Shown piece after piece: positions 36,653 to 46,799 of a stretch of 64,000 bases of DNA (position 1 is the first letter of the stretch; each line of letters begins with the position of its first letter). The position numbers and the translations under genes are program-made. The notes beneath the pieces were generated by a model. The model was not told the origin of the DNA. It saw only the letters and a program-made list of their open reading frames with translations, and ran no database searches. Source of the stretch: Agriotes lineatus (taxonomy: Eukaryota; Arthropoda; Insecta; Coleoptera; Elateridae); the NCBI GenBank assembly GCA_940337035.1, contig OW679203.1, positions 23,445,495 through 23,509,494 of the forward strand. Direction: 5' to 3'.

Positions 36653-37187
36653 TACTTCCCTCGTCTAAAAACGAAGGAAGTATTGTAATCACGAAACAAT
36701 CGCCTTCCGAGATTTCTTCAGATCTTCACGTTTCAGGGCCCCAGGTTTTCTCAACTTGTCTGTTTGTCTGTCTGCCTCAAAACCTATTTGTTGGAGCTAG
36801 ACGATATTTTACGTGCGTATTATATGTCTACCCGGCGTGAAACCGAGAAATTTTCGCAGAAATATATATAGAGTGAAGACCTTAAAAAAATTAAAAATTG
36901 TTTAGTTTCGTTTTACATGAGAAATAGATATAAGTAATAATTTGGACACACCTCAGGCTTCATCATCGGCGAAAATGAGATCTAACAGATACAGGGTAAA
37001 TATCACAAATTGGACAGAATCGTATGGTGCTTTATAACGCAGCAGAAAATCGTCCAACTGGAACACGCCCGTGGCTCAGTTATTATAGTGGCGAAAAAAA
37101 CACTGGCTGGAAATATTCGCCTCGGAGCGCGTAATTCGTTCGAATCCCAGCGGACTACATTTTTTTCATTTCAAAATTGATCAAATT
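36653..37187 (+). repeat. Hairpin/tRNA-like repeat family, copy C
   Basis: Hairpin at 36653-36682 (12-base stem, one mismatch, loop CTAAAA), then CAGATCTTCACGTTTCAGGG, TGTCTGTCTGCC, a tRNA-like segment with CGTGGCTCAGT (about 37070, A box) and CGTTCGAATCCC (about 37138, close to the Pol III B-box consensus). It stops early, at about 37187, and copy D follows in the same orientation, so C has lost its 3' end. Confidence 0.8.
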
Positions 37188-37189
37188 CG

Positions 37190-37905
37190 CGCGAGGGAAG
37201 TTCCGTGTATACCCCTTTTCTTCGTCTTTTAGACGAATTTGTAATCGTGAAAAAAAGTTAATTTTCGAGATTTCTTCAGATATTCACGTTTCAGGGTCCC
37301 TAGATGACGAAAAACAGGTTTTCTCAATTCCGTCTATCTGTCTGGTTGTCTGCCTGTTGGTGGTATAACTCAAAGGAGGAAGACAATATTTTGCATACAC
37401 GTTATATATCTACCTGGCATGAAACCGAGAAAATTTCAAATATATACAGGGTGAGCACCTTAAAAAATAAAATTTTATTTATTTTTGATTTAACTTAGCA
37501 ATAAATGCAAGTAATAATTTGTACATAGCGCAGGCTTGATTCTTACCAAGAAGGCGACCCAATAGATACAGAATAAATGTACGATACAAAAAGGAGTAAC
37601 AAATTAGTGAGTTACTTAATACAGCTGCAACGCAGGAATTCGAAAAATCGGTGCTCCGTAGCTCAGGTATTTATACCTATCCGTTCCCTTGCAATATCCC
37701 ACAAAACGTTGGGACTGCATACGCGGTCCCCGCCTGACCTTCGAATTCAACCACCGGTAACGTTTCTTTTATTTGAAAATTTATTTAATTTTTATAAACG
37801 TGAAGGTATTTTTACTCCTAACTTAATTTAATTTTAAAAATTATTTAGTGTCACAATGTCGATGAGGAAAGTTCTGGGTAAAGCCTTTTACAGATGTTTT
37901 TAGCT
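37190..37905 (+). repeat. Hairpin/tRNA-like repeat family, copy D
   Basis: Degenerate hairpin around TTCGTCTTTTAGACGAA (37219-37235), then the conserved TTTCAGGGTCCCTAGATGACG block, microsatellite, GGTGGTATAACTCAAA, GGGTGAGCACCTT, tRNA-like boxes (CGTAGCTCAGGT at about 37658, CCTTCGAATTCAACC at about 37738), TTATTTGAAAATTTA and the full 3' end TTAGTGTCACAATGTCG...GGTAAAGCCTTTTACAGAT. It is the best full-length reference for the family in this window. Confidence 0.8.
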
Positions 37906-38339
37906 TTGTTAATGGGCAGAATAATTGTATTAGTTACATATAAAGTTGAACAATTGAACTAAAGACTGTTTTTAAAAATAGTAATTAATAATTGTCAAAT
38001 AATTTTGAAAATGTGGTAATTGTTATAGAAGTATAGTAAACACAGTACTGTTGTTCACTCCACTTAAAGATATGCACATATTTCTCACAATCCAGTTACT
38101 AACCATCTACTCATTTCCGACGTGACAACCCTTGATCCTAGCCTTGTCTTTTCTGTTTTGGGCCTTGGTGGTCCAACTGGGTACTCCTAAGATTTTCAGA
38201 TCTCTTTAATGTCCATTGGTGAATTTTTCGAGGATTTTTCTGGTGGTCTTTAACTTTGTGGTTTGCACTTTTTGACAATTTTTGGATGTCGATTATTGTC
38301 TATGTCATAAAGGTATTCTAACCAAGTTGTTATAAGTTG
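37906..38339. other. AT-rich DNA, nothing recognised
   Basis: No frame or repeat of note. Confidence 0.5.
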
Positions 38340-39180
38340 TTACGATTCATTTGCGCCGCCTTCTAATTTCGCAGTCTGTAGTATTCACGTTGCACTGCCG
38401 CGCATCTTTTCGCACGATTGTCTGTGAACGCGCCGTTTTGTATTTTCCGCGCTGCGCCACGCTCATTTTTGGCCCCACGGAGATAACTCAAGTATTGGCA
38501 TTTGTTTGGGCGTTGCGTCCTTTCCGATCTGGTTTGCGAAGCGAAGACCATGTCGTGGCAATTAGATTTTCGGAGGTTGAATTTTTGGGCTGCTGTTATT
38601 TCGATGATATGTATGTGAGCCTTCACTGTGAAGTGGATTTACTCCGCCGATTTTCGGGGTAAGGGAATATTGACTCCCACGCTGTTGGCGGAATTTTTCA
38701 TGTTGCCACGTGCTTCGTAAATTCACCTGGAAACCTTTCCCGGGTAAGTAAGAGTTCGTGTCGAACTATTCTGTCGGTATTGGTATGCTATCGTAGATTT
38801 ATTCTTTCGTTATACGAACACCTAGTGCCGGAGGGCCAAATTGAGGCTTGGAATACTGCTGGTTTTATTCGCATTCGAACGTTCCATGCATTGGAAATTT
38901 TGGTCCTTCGGACCCGCTTGGCCCCCTGCTGCAGACGCCATTTGAATGCAGGAGAGAATGCGACAAGGAGGCTTTATCTTCAGGTTATTTTGCACCCGTA
39001 TTGCACGGTGAACTCCCTTTTGAACCACCAGTTTCGGGCCGCCCGAATTTGGGGCCAAACGATTTCGAGTACCGTGATATAATTCTGCCGTGAGTTCGCT
39101 GCTGGACTCACGTTTGTGGTTCCTTCGAAACCAAGCGCCGCTGTAATCTTTGCCTGCCCCGAGCCTAATTTTAATGTGTG
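38340..39180. other. GC-rich tract with CpGs, unidentified
   Basis: Markedly GC- and CpG-richer than the rest of the window outside fold-back 1. The two longest frames (103 and 100 codons) show no domain. A CCCGGGTAAGTAAG donor-like site sits near 38740. It could be an unmethylated promoter or first exon of a host gene, or the LTR/UTR of an element. The sequence alone does not decide. Confidence 0.4.
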
Positions 39181-40449
39181 AAATAGGACGATTGCCTTAT
39201 TGTTACGTAAAAATTGTGAGTATTAGTTTTAATTCCTGTTCTGAGGTACCTCATGCTATCACTGTTAAATTAGCCAAACTTAATTAGTACAGCAAGTAAT
39301 ATTGTGGCCACCTGAGATTCTGCTGGTGGATCGATGATTTTGTGATATTTACCTGTACTGTGATTCCGAATCTATGAAAATTATACTGTGATTTTGTTAA
39401 TTATGAAAGTTTCATTTAGTCACGGTTGTCTATTGTGTTTGAAGCTGCTCTTTCAGGAATTGTGTTTATGCTTAAGCATTGTGAGTTTACGAATTCACTT
39501 GAACACCTGGGTGCACTTGCCGTATTGTAATACAAAAAAAATCGTTGGCGCTTGGGCATCTATTTCTATTTTTTGGTTTTAGCGACTGTACTGTTTAAAA
39601 CCCTGCATACCTCCATCCGACTGAGCTGGCGGCCGGCTATTGCACCCGAGTGTACAATGTAATTTTCTGAAAGAATGACCAACGAATTAAGGTGGATAAC
39701 AAATTTTACCACTTGATTAGTTCGTCCAGGTCATGATTCACTCGCGGTCTCCACCTTTCGTCCTCATGTTATATAGGGTCAAATATCGTTCGAACACCGT
39801 AACCCTATTTATGCCGTAGTGGTGATAAGTGGCATATTGTTATGTAGTTTTTATTTATAAATTTTCTCTTCTTCGAACTACATCTGTTATTTGTTTCTTT
39901 GCATGATCCCTTTTTCTTTCGTTATCCTGCGCTAGGTTTCTTTGTAGATATCGAAGACTTGCTTGGTTTTTATCTATTGTTAGGTCTCTCCGTTCTTTCT
40001 CCTGCACTTCTTCTATCTTGTCGTTTTATTTAAATTTACCCATTGTTGGCTCAAGTTTGCTTCTAACCTTCTCGTGGCATTTCTCATTTGTCGCTTACTT
40101 AATTTTTTTCTTATATACTGAATTCCAAATGTTTTTTTAATTTTTTTTCTTTATATTCGTTAGTCTTTGTGTAACTTCAGTGATCCTTATATAATGATCT
40201 GAATCGCAATTATTGACCAACATTTCTAATTGAGAACCTGCAGATTGCTATTTTAGTTTCCCCGTGTATGAAACAGGTTCTAACAATATTCATTATTTTG
40301 TTCTGCAAACTAGGCCGGTTTCGGGCTACTACTGCCTTGGTACTGTTTATAAGAATCTCTCTCGCTTGTCCGTTACAGCCCCAATTACGTATAATTAACT
40401 CATAATTTTTCAATTCTTCGTTGTGGGTGCATTGTAATATATTATGAAA
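39181..40449. other. AT-rich DNA, nothing recognised
   Basis: Short frames only; a small GC-rich patch at 39600-39660. No repeat partner found in the window. Confidence 0.45.
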
Positions 40450-40560
40450 ACGGCTCTTTACCTTCCTCTGTAGATATCTCGGTTAAGGCATAGACATTTA
40501 TGAAGCTGACATTGTTAAATTTGTCTGTTAATGTGGATACTACTAACTTCTCAAATTCTT
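40450..40560 (-). pseudogene. RTE-like endonuclease fragment
   Basis: The minus strand reads EFEKLVVSTLTDKFNNVSF then INVYALTEISTEEGKEPF before a stop at about 40443. NVSFINVYAxTExxxEEgKexF is the typical wording of the central block of RTE-type non-LTR endonucleases (a metal-dependent exo/endonuclease fold). Only about 37 residues are recognisable; neighbouring frames do not extend it. A second RTE-like scrap is at 47.96-48.15 kb on the same strand but must come from another copy, because the block order is reversed. Confidence 0.5.
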
Positions 40561-42788
40561 ATCTGTACAATTTCAGTTACTGCCTACTTTAAAATAAGTT
40601 CACTTACGAACTTTGCTCATTATTATCTAGGCAATAAAAAATAATGATTGAATGAATAGAACACACTATTCTCGCAATGTAAGTTTTGGTAAACCACACG
40701 AATGCAATGCTTCCGGTTCAGATGAAACCATCCGGTCAAGGGCAGCTGCTATTTGCAGTTGACGTAGAATTATTTGAGACCTAGCGGCGCTGGCGTGCGG
40801 CAGAATTTTCCAGTAGGGTGCGAGTGGTGTGTTTAGCTACGTGACTGCTTTTCAAATTAAGTGCGAATAAAAGTGACTGACACCTCCACGAAAAATAATT
40901 ATATGCTAACGTAGCGTCAGTCATATGCGGCTGACGTGCAACACGCACGCCTATCTTCCGCGGTTGCTCAAATATTGCTTTCGAATTTCAGGCAACCTGC
41001 ACCCCAGCTGAGAAGCAGAGCTTTATTGGCAGGTGCATCGTCAGAACTGCTGCTCGTGATTGACAGGTTAGTGAATATGTTTGGCGTAATTATTTCTGTA
41101 CGGCGAGAAGTTTGCAGAAGCTGAAGGACATGTATGAATGGAATCGGAAACATGACAGATACCAGAAAAGATTACACAATTACTTGGAGTGTTGGTGGTG
41201 GATTACTGGAGAAGGGTAACTCAAATAAAAAGAGAAAAGACTCACTTATAATATATACCAACAATACAATTCAAATGATACGGATGTATTCAAAGAATGA
41301 ATGATAATAGACACTAGAATATATTCTACCATCGAGAAGTACTTACAGGAAGCGAAGTATGTAATATCAGAGCATTTAGATAAAGGTTATGGAACCACAA
41401 GGAGAAAAGTAGAATTAAAAATGGAGCAATTTCGGAAATCGTTACAATATGTATCCCCTTAGAATTCGTAGAGAACTACAGTACGATAGAGATAATTATG
41501 TAGTATCAGTTGCTCTTCTGAAAAACATGACGTAATCAACCTTTACAAGGGAATCCATGATGTGGTACAACCACAAAGAAAGGTACGGACACTTTTAACA
41601 GTCACCTACCCAGAGAAGAGACGCTCTTTTCTCCATAGTAATTTTGTATATTTTTTGTTTTCCGTTGACGTTGCAAAACAAATTAAAAATTTATTTGAAA
41701 GTAGATTCAGACTGCTTCATTGTGGAAATTGTGTTATGATTTGCCTGTGCCACACGGCAGTGTGTCCTCATTGGTCCAAAGTACAGGCTTCGGGGCTTTG
41801 TGACTCATTCACAATGCATCAACACCCACTATATAGTACGCACAGCATAACCTTAGAAAAAGTTGCTCTTTGCACAGCATTCAAGGCGGACTTTTGAATT
41901 TTAAATAATAGCCATAATATGTTGATATGCAGTGTAAATAAAGCGGCACCTTTGACTCTGATCTATAGACCGATATTACGTGCAGAGGCGAGTGCTGGGC
42001 AATATATACGATGTAGTATCGAAATAACCTGTGCCAGAATGCTATAATTACGCTACGGCCGTTTTACGCCTGATGGTATGAATGAATTCAGTGTATCACA
42101 TGCTTTGATAGAAAACTAATGAGCTTTCAAGCTTCTTTTCTAGTCCTCCGACTGCCTTCGACAATAATTTGGGGTGATTTCATGAGCGTTCCACATCTAT
42201 TTTATGGACCTAGAGTACTGCACGATCTGGAATAACAAAAGGTCAGGTTTTCCATTTCACCACCCGTCTTATTTTTAAACCACCAGGCGAATAAAACGCT
42301 GAGAAGATATCTGAGGGCGTTCCCATAGATTTAAAATAATGCAGTTCCAGAAATTGTTTGTAGAACTTTGTTAAAATATTCAAATGTTGGGAAGAAACGT
42401 TTGCTGCCAGCTATTAGTTGAACATACCAATTAATTTTGAAATTTTGTGGAACCGCACAATTGTTTGTTAAAGTACTATATTTTGATCTTGACGCCTATG
42501 GCGTCGAGCGAAAACATTTGTCGGTTTTAAAACAGCTTTCAGTCATATAATACTCTTCGTTGTCCAAAGGCTCTTGTGATACGCGGCGTGTCCGCGAATT
42601 ACGTTCAAGGAGTGCCTCAGAAGATTTCTTTAATTATAGTTATCGTCACCGTTCTTTCGTTACCTAGCCCATATTAGAAACACTCTATTTCATTCTTAGT
42701 TTGTCCTCTCCTTACACTCAACATTATGCATTGTGATCTCACATAATTATTGCAGATCTGGTAGAATTGTAGCCAAAGTATAAGACTA
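40561..42788. other. No recognised gene
   Basis: The 111-codon frame at 41562-41897 has no known domain. Otherwise AT-rich non-coding sequence. Confidence 0.45.
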
Positions 42789-43876
42789 TAGGCCAGTCGA
42801 CAAGTACATTTTTGCGGGAATAATTCCGGACAAGCTGGAATAAATTTTAATCTGTTCTGTTGGGACTCAGAAAATATATATTAATTTTGCACCCCTTGAC
42901 AGGCCCGGATTTAACCGCTATGCTTAAAAAAAGGTCTAAATTTTTATATTTTTCCTAATATTAGTGAATATCTCGATTAGTATCAACTTTTGAGCAAAAT
43001 ATGTAGTTATCAAAATTAAAGAAGAGTAAATTCTCTACAAAAAATGTTCTATACATTTTTGTCATATATTCGCTTGTTTCGAATTCATAGGCGTCAAAAT
43101 ATATTTTTTTTCGAGCATTTGCTTGTTACTTTCTTTTACGATACAAGAAGTATTGGATTCACCCTAAAAATTCGAAATTAAGTTTTCAACAGATCTTCAC
43201 GTTTTAAAGTGCCCTGAAACCAAAAAACATGTTTTTGTTCATTGCTCTGTCTGTGTGTCTGTTTGTCTGTGTGTCTGTTTGTGAACAGAATATCTCAAAA
43301 CGAAAAGAGGTATGACGTTTAAACTTCATATATAAGTTTTGTGTACTATCTAGATGCGACAGCAAGCTTTTGAAGAAAATCGCATAACCGGGAGTAGGTA
43401 TCTACTCTTGTGATTTTTCAGTTTTTTTGGATTATTTATAAAACGGCTCTGACGATTTTTTTCAAACTTTACAATTTTATTAAATTTTTAATGTGTATTG
43501 ATGTGAGCTAGGCAATTTTCCAGTCGAATACCTCTAAAATGGGTTTCTTTTGTTTTCTTTTTTTTATTAACTCCTATTTTAAATAGAACACCCAGTATAT
43601 TATTACATTCTTGAATTCAGCTTAAAATTATAGAGAAAATTTGTCTCTTGAACTAATGCTCTATTTTGTATGGTTTCTGTACAAATTGCAATTTTTGAAA
43701 ATTTTTGACAAATGCTTGAATGTATGTACCTATGTATGTATGTATAATCGATAACCTCGTTTTACCTTGCGGTATAGAGGCTGGTGCTTTATGTGCTTGC
43801 ATCTGGCGGTACAATGCTCAACTTGCCACGGATTCGGGATACAAAGTTAAAGATTAAAAATCAAATTTTGGCTAAT
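42789..43876 (+). repeat. Left arm of fold-back 2
   Basis: The outer end lacks a short piece (around 42806) that is present in the right arm. It then runs through outer unique sequence, hairpin-family copy E and the 131-base SINE fragment before ending at GGCTAAT. Confidence 0.75.
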
Positions 43877-43940
43877 TATAAAATCACTATGAAAGGAAGT
43901 TCTGTGCGTGTATCACACCAGATTTTTTTTAATTATTATT
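43126..43940 (+). repeat. Hairpin repeat family, subtype 2, copy E
   Basis: Starts with a decayed TACTTTCTTTT...AGAAGTA hairpin, then CAGATCTTCACGTTTTAAAG, (TCTG/TGTG)n at about 43240-43285, and a body unlike subtype 1 (copies A-D), with no tRNA-like boxes. The 3' end reads GAAAGGAAGT...TGTATCACACCAGATTTTT. It is split by a SINE fragment at 43715-43845. Copy G at 54.6 kb is the uninterrupted version. Confidence 0.75.
43715..43845 (-). mobile_element. 5'-truncated SINE fragment
   Basis: On the minus strand it matches the 3' half of the SINE at 59.4-59.65 kb: ATCCCGAATCCG, TTGAGCATTGTACCGCC, AGATGCAAGCACATAAA, and a TACA/CATA microsatellite tail at the low-coordinate end. The tRNA-related head is missing. 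It lies between AAATG and GTTAAAG, where the uninterrupted copy G reads AAATGGTTAAA, so the insertion site is clear. Confidence 0.75.
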
Positions 43941-44088
43941 GACGTTCGATGCGACAAAAAATTCTTGTAAAGAAATTATGTCGCTTACTTTGTACTCGCT
44001 TCCACACCACCTAGCGGTAGAGTACTCTGCGCGTTTTTTTAAGTGGTATCCCCAATAGGCCTAATCCACTATTCCAACTTTGCTAACT
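43877..44088. other. 3' region of the CXC pseudogene and end of copy E
   Basis: Contains the last part of hairpin copy E (to about 43940), then about 150 bases that lie downstream of the minus-strand pseudogene. No polyadenylation signal chosen. Confidence 0.4.
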
Positions 44089-44887
44089 TCAAGTTTCTTT
44101 TGAAGTTGACTGCTCATCAATTTTTTTTTGCCTTTTTGATGTTGGTGGTTGTTCAATATCACTTTGACTTTCAACAATATCTGTCTCGTGTTTCGAATTT
44201 GCTTCATAAGCTTGGGAATGTTCTATTGATTGTTCTAGATCGATATGCAAGTCCTCGTCGTCGTCTTCGTCGTCTACTTCGATCACGTCCACAGTATTCA
44301 AACAAGATTTGCCCTGACAGAAACCACATATTACTGAGCAATGAAAACCTGCTTTGCGACAGCTACAAGATACATTACAACCTTTGGCGCATTTACAAGA
44401 AATTAGCTTCAGTAATTCTTGGGGAGCTGCGTCTTGTACAGTGGGAATGGGCATTAATCCATTCTTTGAATTTCTCTATCCCCACTCTAAAGGTGATTTT
44501 TCGTTTCCATGCCATAGCTGAATTTGGTTGTAAGTACGGAACGAGTGCAAGCGAGCTGCGTCTTTGGTTGCTGGTAATGATGCTAGATTTGGTAAACTTC
44601 TGTTCAATGATACACAGTGTTTTGATCCATACAGAAGAAGAAGAAATTGTTCTCCCACTTTATCTATTTCCTCTGGGGACGCGTTTGGGTATTTGAAAAT
44701 TTGAACAGCCTGCTGTAAGTTTTTCTTTTTCTGTAGTAGTTTAACGAACTTCATTTTCCCCTACCTGTATAGTGCGGAAACAGTATCGCAGCCACTAAAT
44801 ACATGCAGAAATAAAATATTGTCCCTAATTGAATCATCCGGAATTACTCCCACTAACAGCCATTTCAAAAGACTTATCGACTGGCCT
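44089..44887 (-). pseudogene. CXC/TSO1-like Cys-rich protein remnant (mobile-element type)
   Basis: One minus-strand frame runs from 44887 to 44089 with only two in-frame TAG stops (near 44764 and 44476). In order: WLLVGVIPDD; SGCDTVSALY; KFVKLLQ; EEIDKVGEQFLLLLYG; SLPATKDAARLHSFRTYNQ; WHGNEKSPLEWG; LMPIPTVQDAAPQELL; then a Cys array C-x-C-x3-G-C-x3-C-x-C-R-K-x-G-x2-C-x3-C-x2-C-x4-C at about 44380-44290; an Asp/Glu-rich stretch; a basic tail KRQKK. The Cys array resembles a Tesmin/TSO1 CXC zinc/DNA-binding motif. I associate the SGCDT...CXC arrangement with a multi-copy, unnamed protein family common in insect genomes and probably spread by mobile elements. Only the C-terminal part is present. 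The 217-codon plus-strand frame at 44043-44696 is its antisense shadow. Confidence 0.65.
44837..44887 (+). repeat. Internal copy of the fold-back 2 terminus
   Basis: TCCGGAATTACTCCC(A/G)CTA...CTTATCGACTGGCCTA, 51 bases, occurs here and at 45919-45970 with two or three differences. On the minus strand it encodes the GQSISLLKWLL.GVIPD part of the CXC protein, so the outer end of the right arm carries a duplicated fragment of the same gene. Confidence 0.8.
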
Positions 44888-45970
44888 ATTAGCCAAAATT
44901 TGATTTTTAATCTTTAACTTTGTATCCCGAATCCGGGGCAAGTTGAGCATTGTACCGCCAGATGCAAGCACATAAAGCACCAGCTTCTACACCGCAAGTA
45001 TTATACATACATACATACATACAAGCATTTGTCAAAAATTTTCAAAAATTGCAATTTGTACAGAAACCGTACACAATAGAGCGTTAGTTCAAGTGAAAAA
45101 TTTTCTCTACAATTTTAAGTTGAATTCAAGAATGTAATAATATACTGGGTGTTCTATTTAAAATAGGAGTTAATAAAAAAAAATGGAAAAGAAAACAAAA
45201 GAAACCCATTTTAGAGGTATTCGACTGGAAAATTGCCTAGCTCACATCAATACACATTAAAAATTTTATAAAATTGTAAAGTTTGAAAAAAATCGTTAGA
45301 GCCGTTTTTGAAAGAATCCAAAAAAACTGAAGAATCACAAGAGTAAACACCTACTTCCGGTTATGCGATTTTCTTCAAAAGCCTGCTGTCGCATCTAGAT
45401 AGTACACAAAACTTATATATGAAGTTTAAACGTCATACCTCTTTTCTTTTTGAGATAGTCTGCTCACAAACAGACACACAGACAGACAGACACACAGACA
45501 GAGCAATGAACAAAAACATGTTTTTTTTGGTTCAAGGGACTTTAAAACGTGAAGATCTGTTGAAAACTCAATTTCGAATTTTTGGGGTGAATCCAATACT
45601 TCTTTTATCGTAAAAGAAAGTAACAAGCAAATGCTCGAAAAAAAATATATTTTGACACCTATGAATTCGAAACAAGCGAATGTATGACAAAAATGTATAG
45701 AACATTTTTTGTAGAGAATTTACTCTTCTTTAATTTTGATAACTACATATTTTGCTCAAAAGTTGATACTAATCGAGATATTCACTAATATTAGGAAAAA
45801 TATAAAAATTTAGACCTTTTTTTAAGCATACCGGTTAAATCCGGGCCTGTCAAGGGGTGCAAAAATAATATATATTTTCTGTGTCCCAACAGAACAGATT
45901 AAAATTTATTCCAGCTTGTCCGGAATTACTCCCGCTAACAGCCATTTTAAAAGACTTATCGACTGGCCTA
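44888..45970 (-). repeat. Right arm of fold-back 2
   Basis: Inverted partner of 42789-43876. It contains its own copy of the SINE fragment (44919-45025) and hairpin-family copy F (to 45622, hairpin 45597-45622). Confidence 0.75.
44892..45622 (-). repeat. Hairpin repeat family, subtype 2, copy F
   Basis: Mirror of copy E. The terminal hairpin TACTTCTTTTA/TAAAAGAAAGTA is at 45597-45622 and the (CAGA)n tract at about 45471-45502. The 3' end is cut off at the arm boundary. Confidence 0.75.
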
Positions 45971-46376
45971 CTAAGACGGGCCGCGTTGCGAAGGTTAAGC
46001 TACGTTAAAAGAAGACGAATATCGGGCAATACCTAAGAACGAAAGTGTTTAATGTGTGCATTAACCAGTCCTTAGCTATGTGTACTTTAACAGGGTTGTT
46101 ATTTTCATTGAATATTAATTGAATCAATTTACCAATTTAATAATTGGGTCTTTAAGATAACACTTTTAATATTTACACAAAATATATTAAATTTCAAATA
46201 CAAATAGAATTATTTGCATAATATAAAGCTAATTAATATATACAGTTTTACATATAAATCACAAGTTAATTGAAAATACAGGTACGTGCTTTGATGTAAG
46301 AGTAAACATACTTAAGCAATTATGTTCAAAACTAGCAGTCCAGTGAGACAAATGTCTCATTAAAAAAAAAAAAAAA
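45971..46376. other. AT-rich DNA
   Basis: No gene. TGAGACAAATGTCTCA (46344-46359), a small hairpin, is followed by a 14-A run just before the next element. Confidence 0.5.
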
Positions 46377-46604
46377 CCGTTTTTCAAATAGAACGCTTAT
46401 TAAATAAAAACTGTACCCAGACCTAGAAGGTGTCAAAGTGGTTGCCTAACCGATCGACGTTTGAAGGCGCAGAGGGCATCGGAACATTCTGGAAGCTGTC
46501 AAAGTGGTTGCCTAACCGATCGACGTTTTAAGGCGCAGAGGGTCGCAGCTCCGTTTGGCTGCTGAAACAGTTTTTATTTAATACGCGTTCTATTTGAAAA
46601 ACGG
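46377..46604. mobile_element. MITE-like element with 37-bp terminal inverted repeats
   Basis: 46377-46413 (CCGTTTTTCAAATAGAACGC...) is the reverse complement of 46568-46604 with two mismatches. Inside is a two-unit tandem repeat with a 66-base period starting GTCAAAGTGGTTGCC at 46432 and 46498. No coding capacity. The flanks (poly-A on the left, CATTTTTT on the right) show no clear target-site duplication. Confidence 0.75.
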
Positions 46605-46736
46605 CATTTTTTGTGATTTCTCGAAAACCGGAAGTGTCACGTGACTGAAATTCGGTTCCTGACCTGACATGACCATTCCAAACATATAACTTTCATAACT
46701 TTTTTCTCTATCTCTTACGGTTTGGCTGCTGAAACA

Positions 46737-46799
46737 GCGTCCCGGATAGACAAAACGGCGTCCCAGACAGACAAAACTGCGTCCCAGACAGACACGTCT
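46737..46799 (+). repeat. 21-bp minisatellite, three units
   Basis: GCGTCCC(A/G)GA(C/T)AGACAAAAC(T/G) at 46737, 46758 and 46779. The period is a multiple of three, so the minus-strand frame encodes a 7-residue repeat (RSFVCLG-like); this looks incidental. The preceding TTTGGCTGCTGAAACAG (about 46721) also occurs at 46553. Confidence 0.8.

Larger units (their letters stand above)
42789..45970. mobile_element. Fold-back 2: ~1.08 kb inverted arms around a CXC pseudogene
   Basis: 42789-43876 is the reverse complement of 44888-45970 with a few small indels and perhaps 5-8% mismatch by eye. Outer ends read TAGGCCAGTCG and CGACTGGCCTA. The arms hold outer unique sequence, a hairpin-family copy and a SINE fragment; the centre (43877-44887) holds a decayed minus-strand protein gene. 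TAAGAC occurs just outside both ends (42781-42786 and 45972-45977), but not at equal distance, so a target-site duplication is not proven. It could be a composite element with long inverted repeats or an inverted duplication within an older element. Confidence 0.75.

Noticed and set aside
44043..44696. 217-codon plus-strand open frame, the longest in the window
   Set aside because: It is antisense to the CXC-domain pseudogene, whose minus-strand frame shows recognisable conserved blocks; the plus frame shows none.
42781..45977. TAAGAC as target-site duplication of fold-back 2
   Set aside because: Present on both sides but separated from the inverted termini by different distances (2 and 1 bases), so it may be coincidence.
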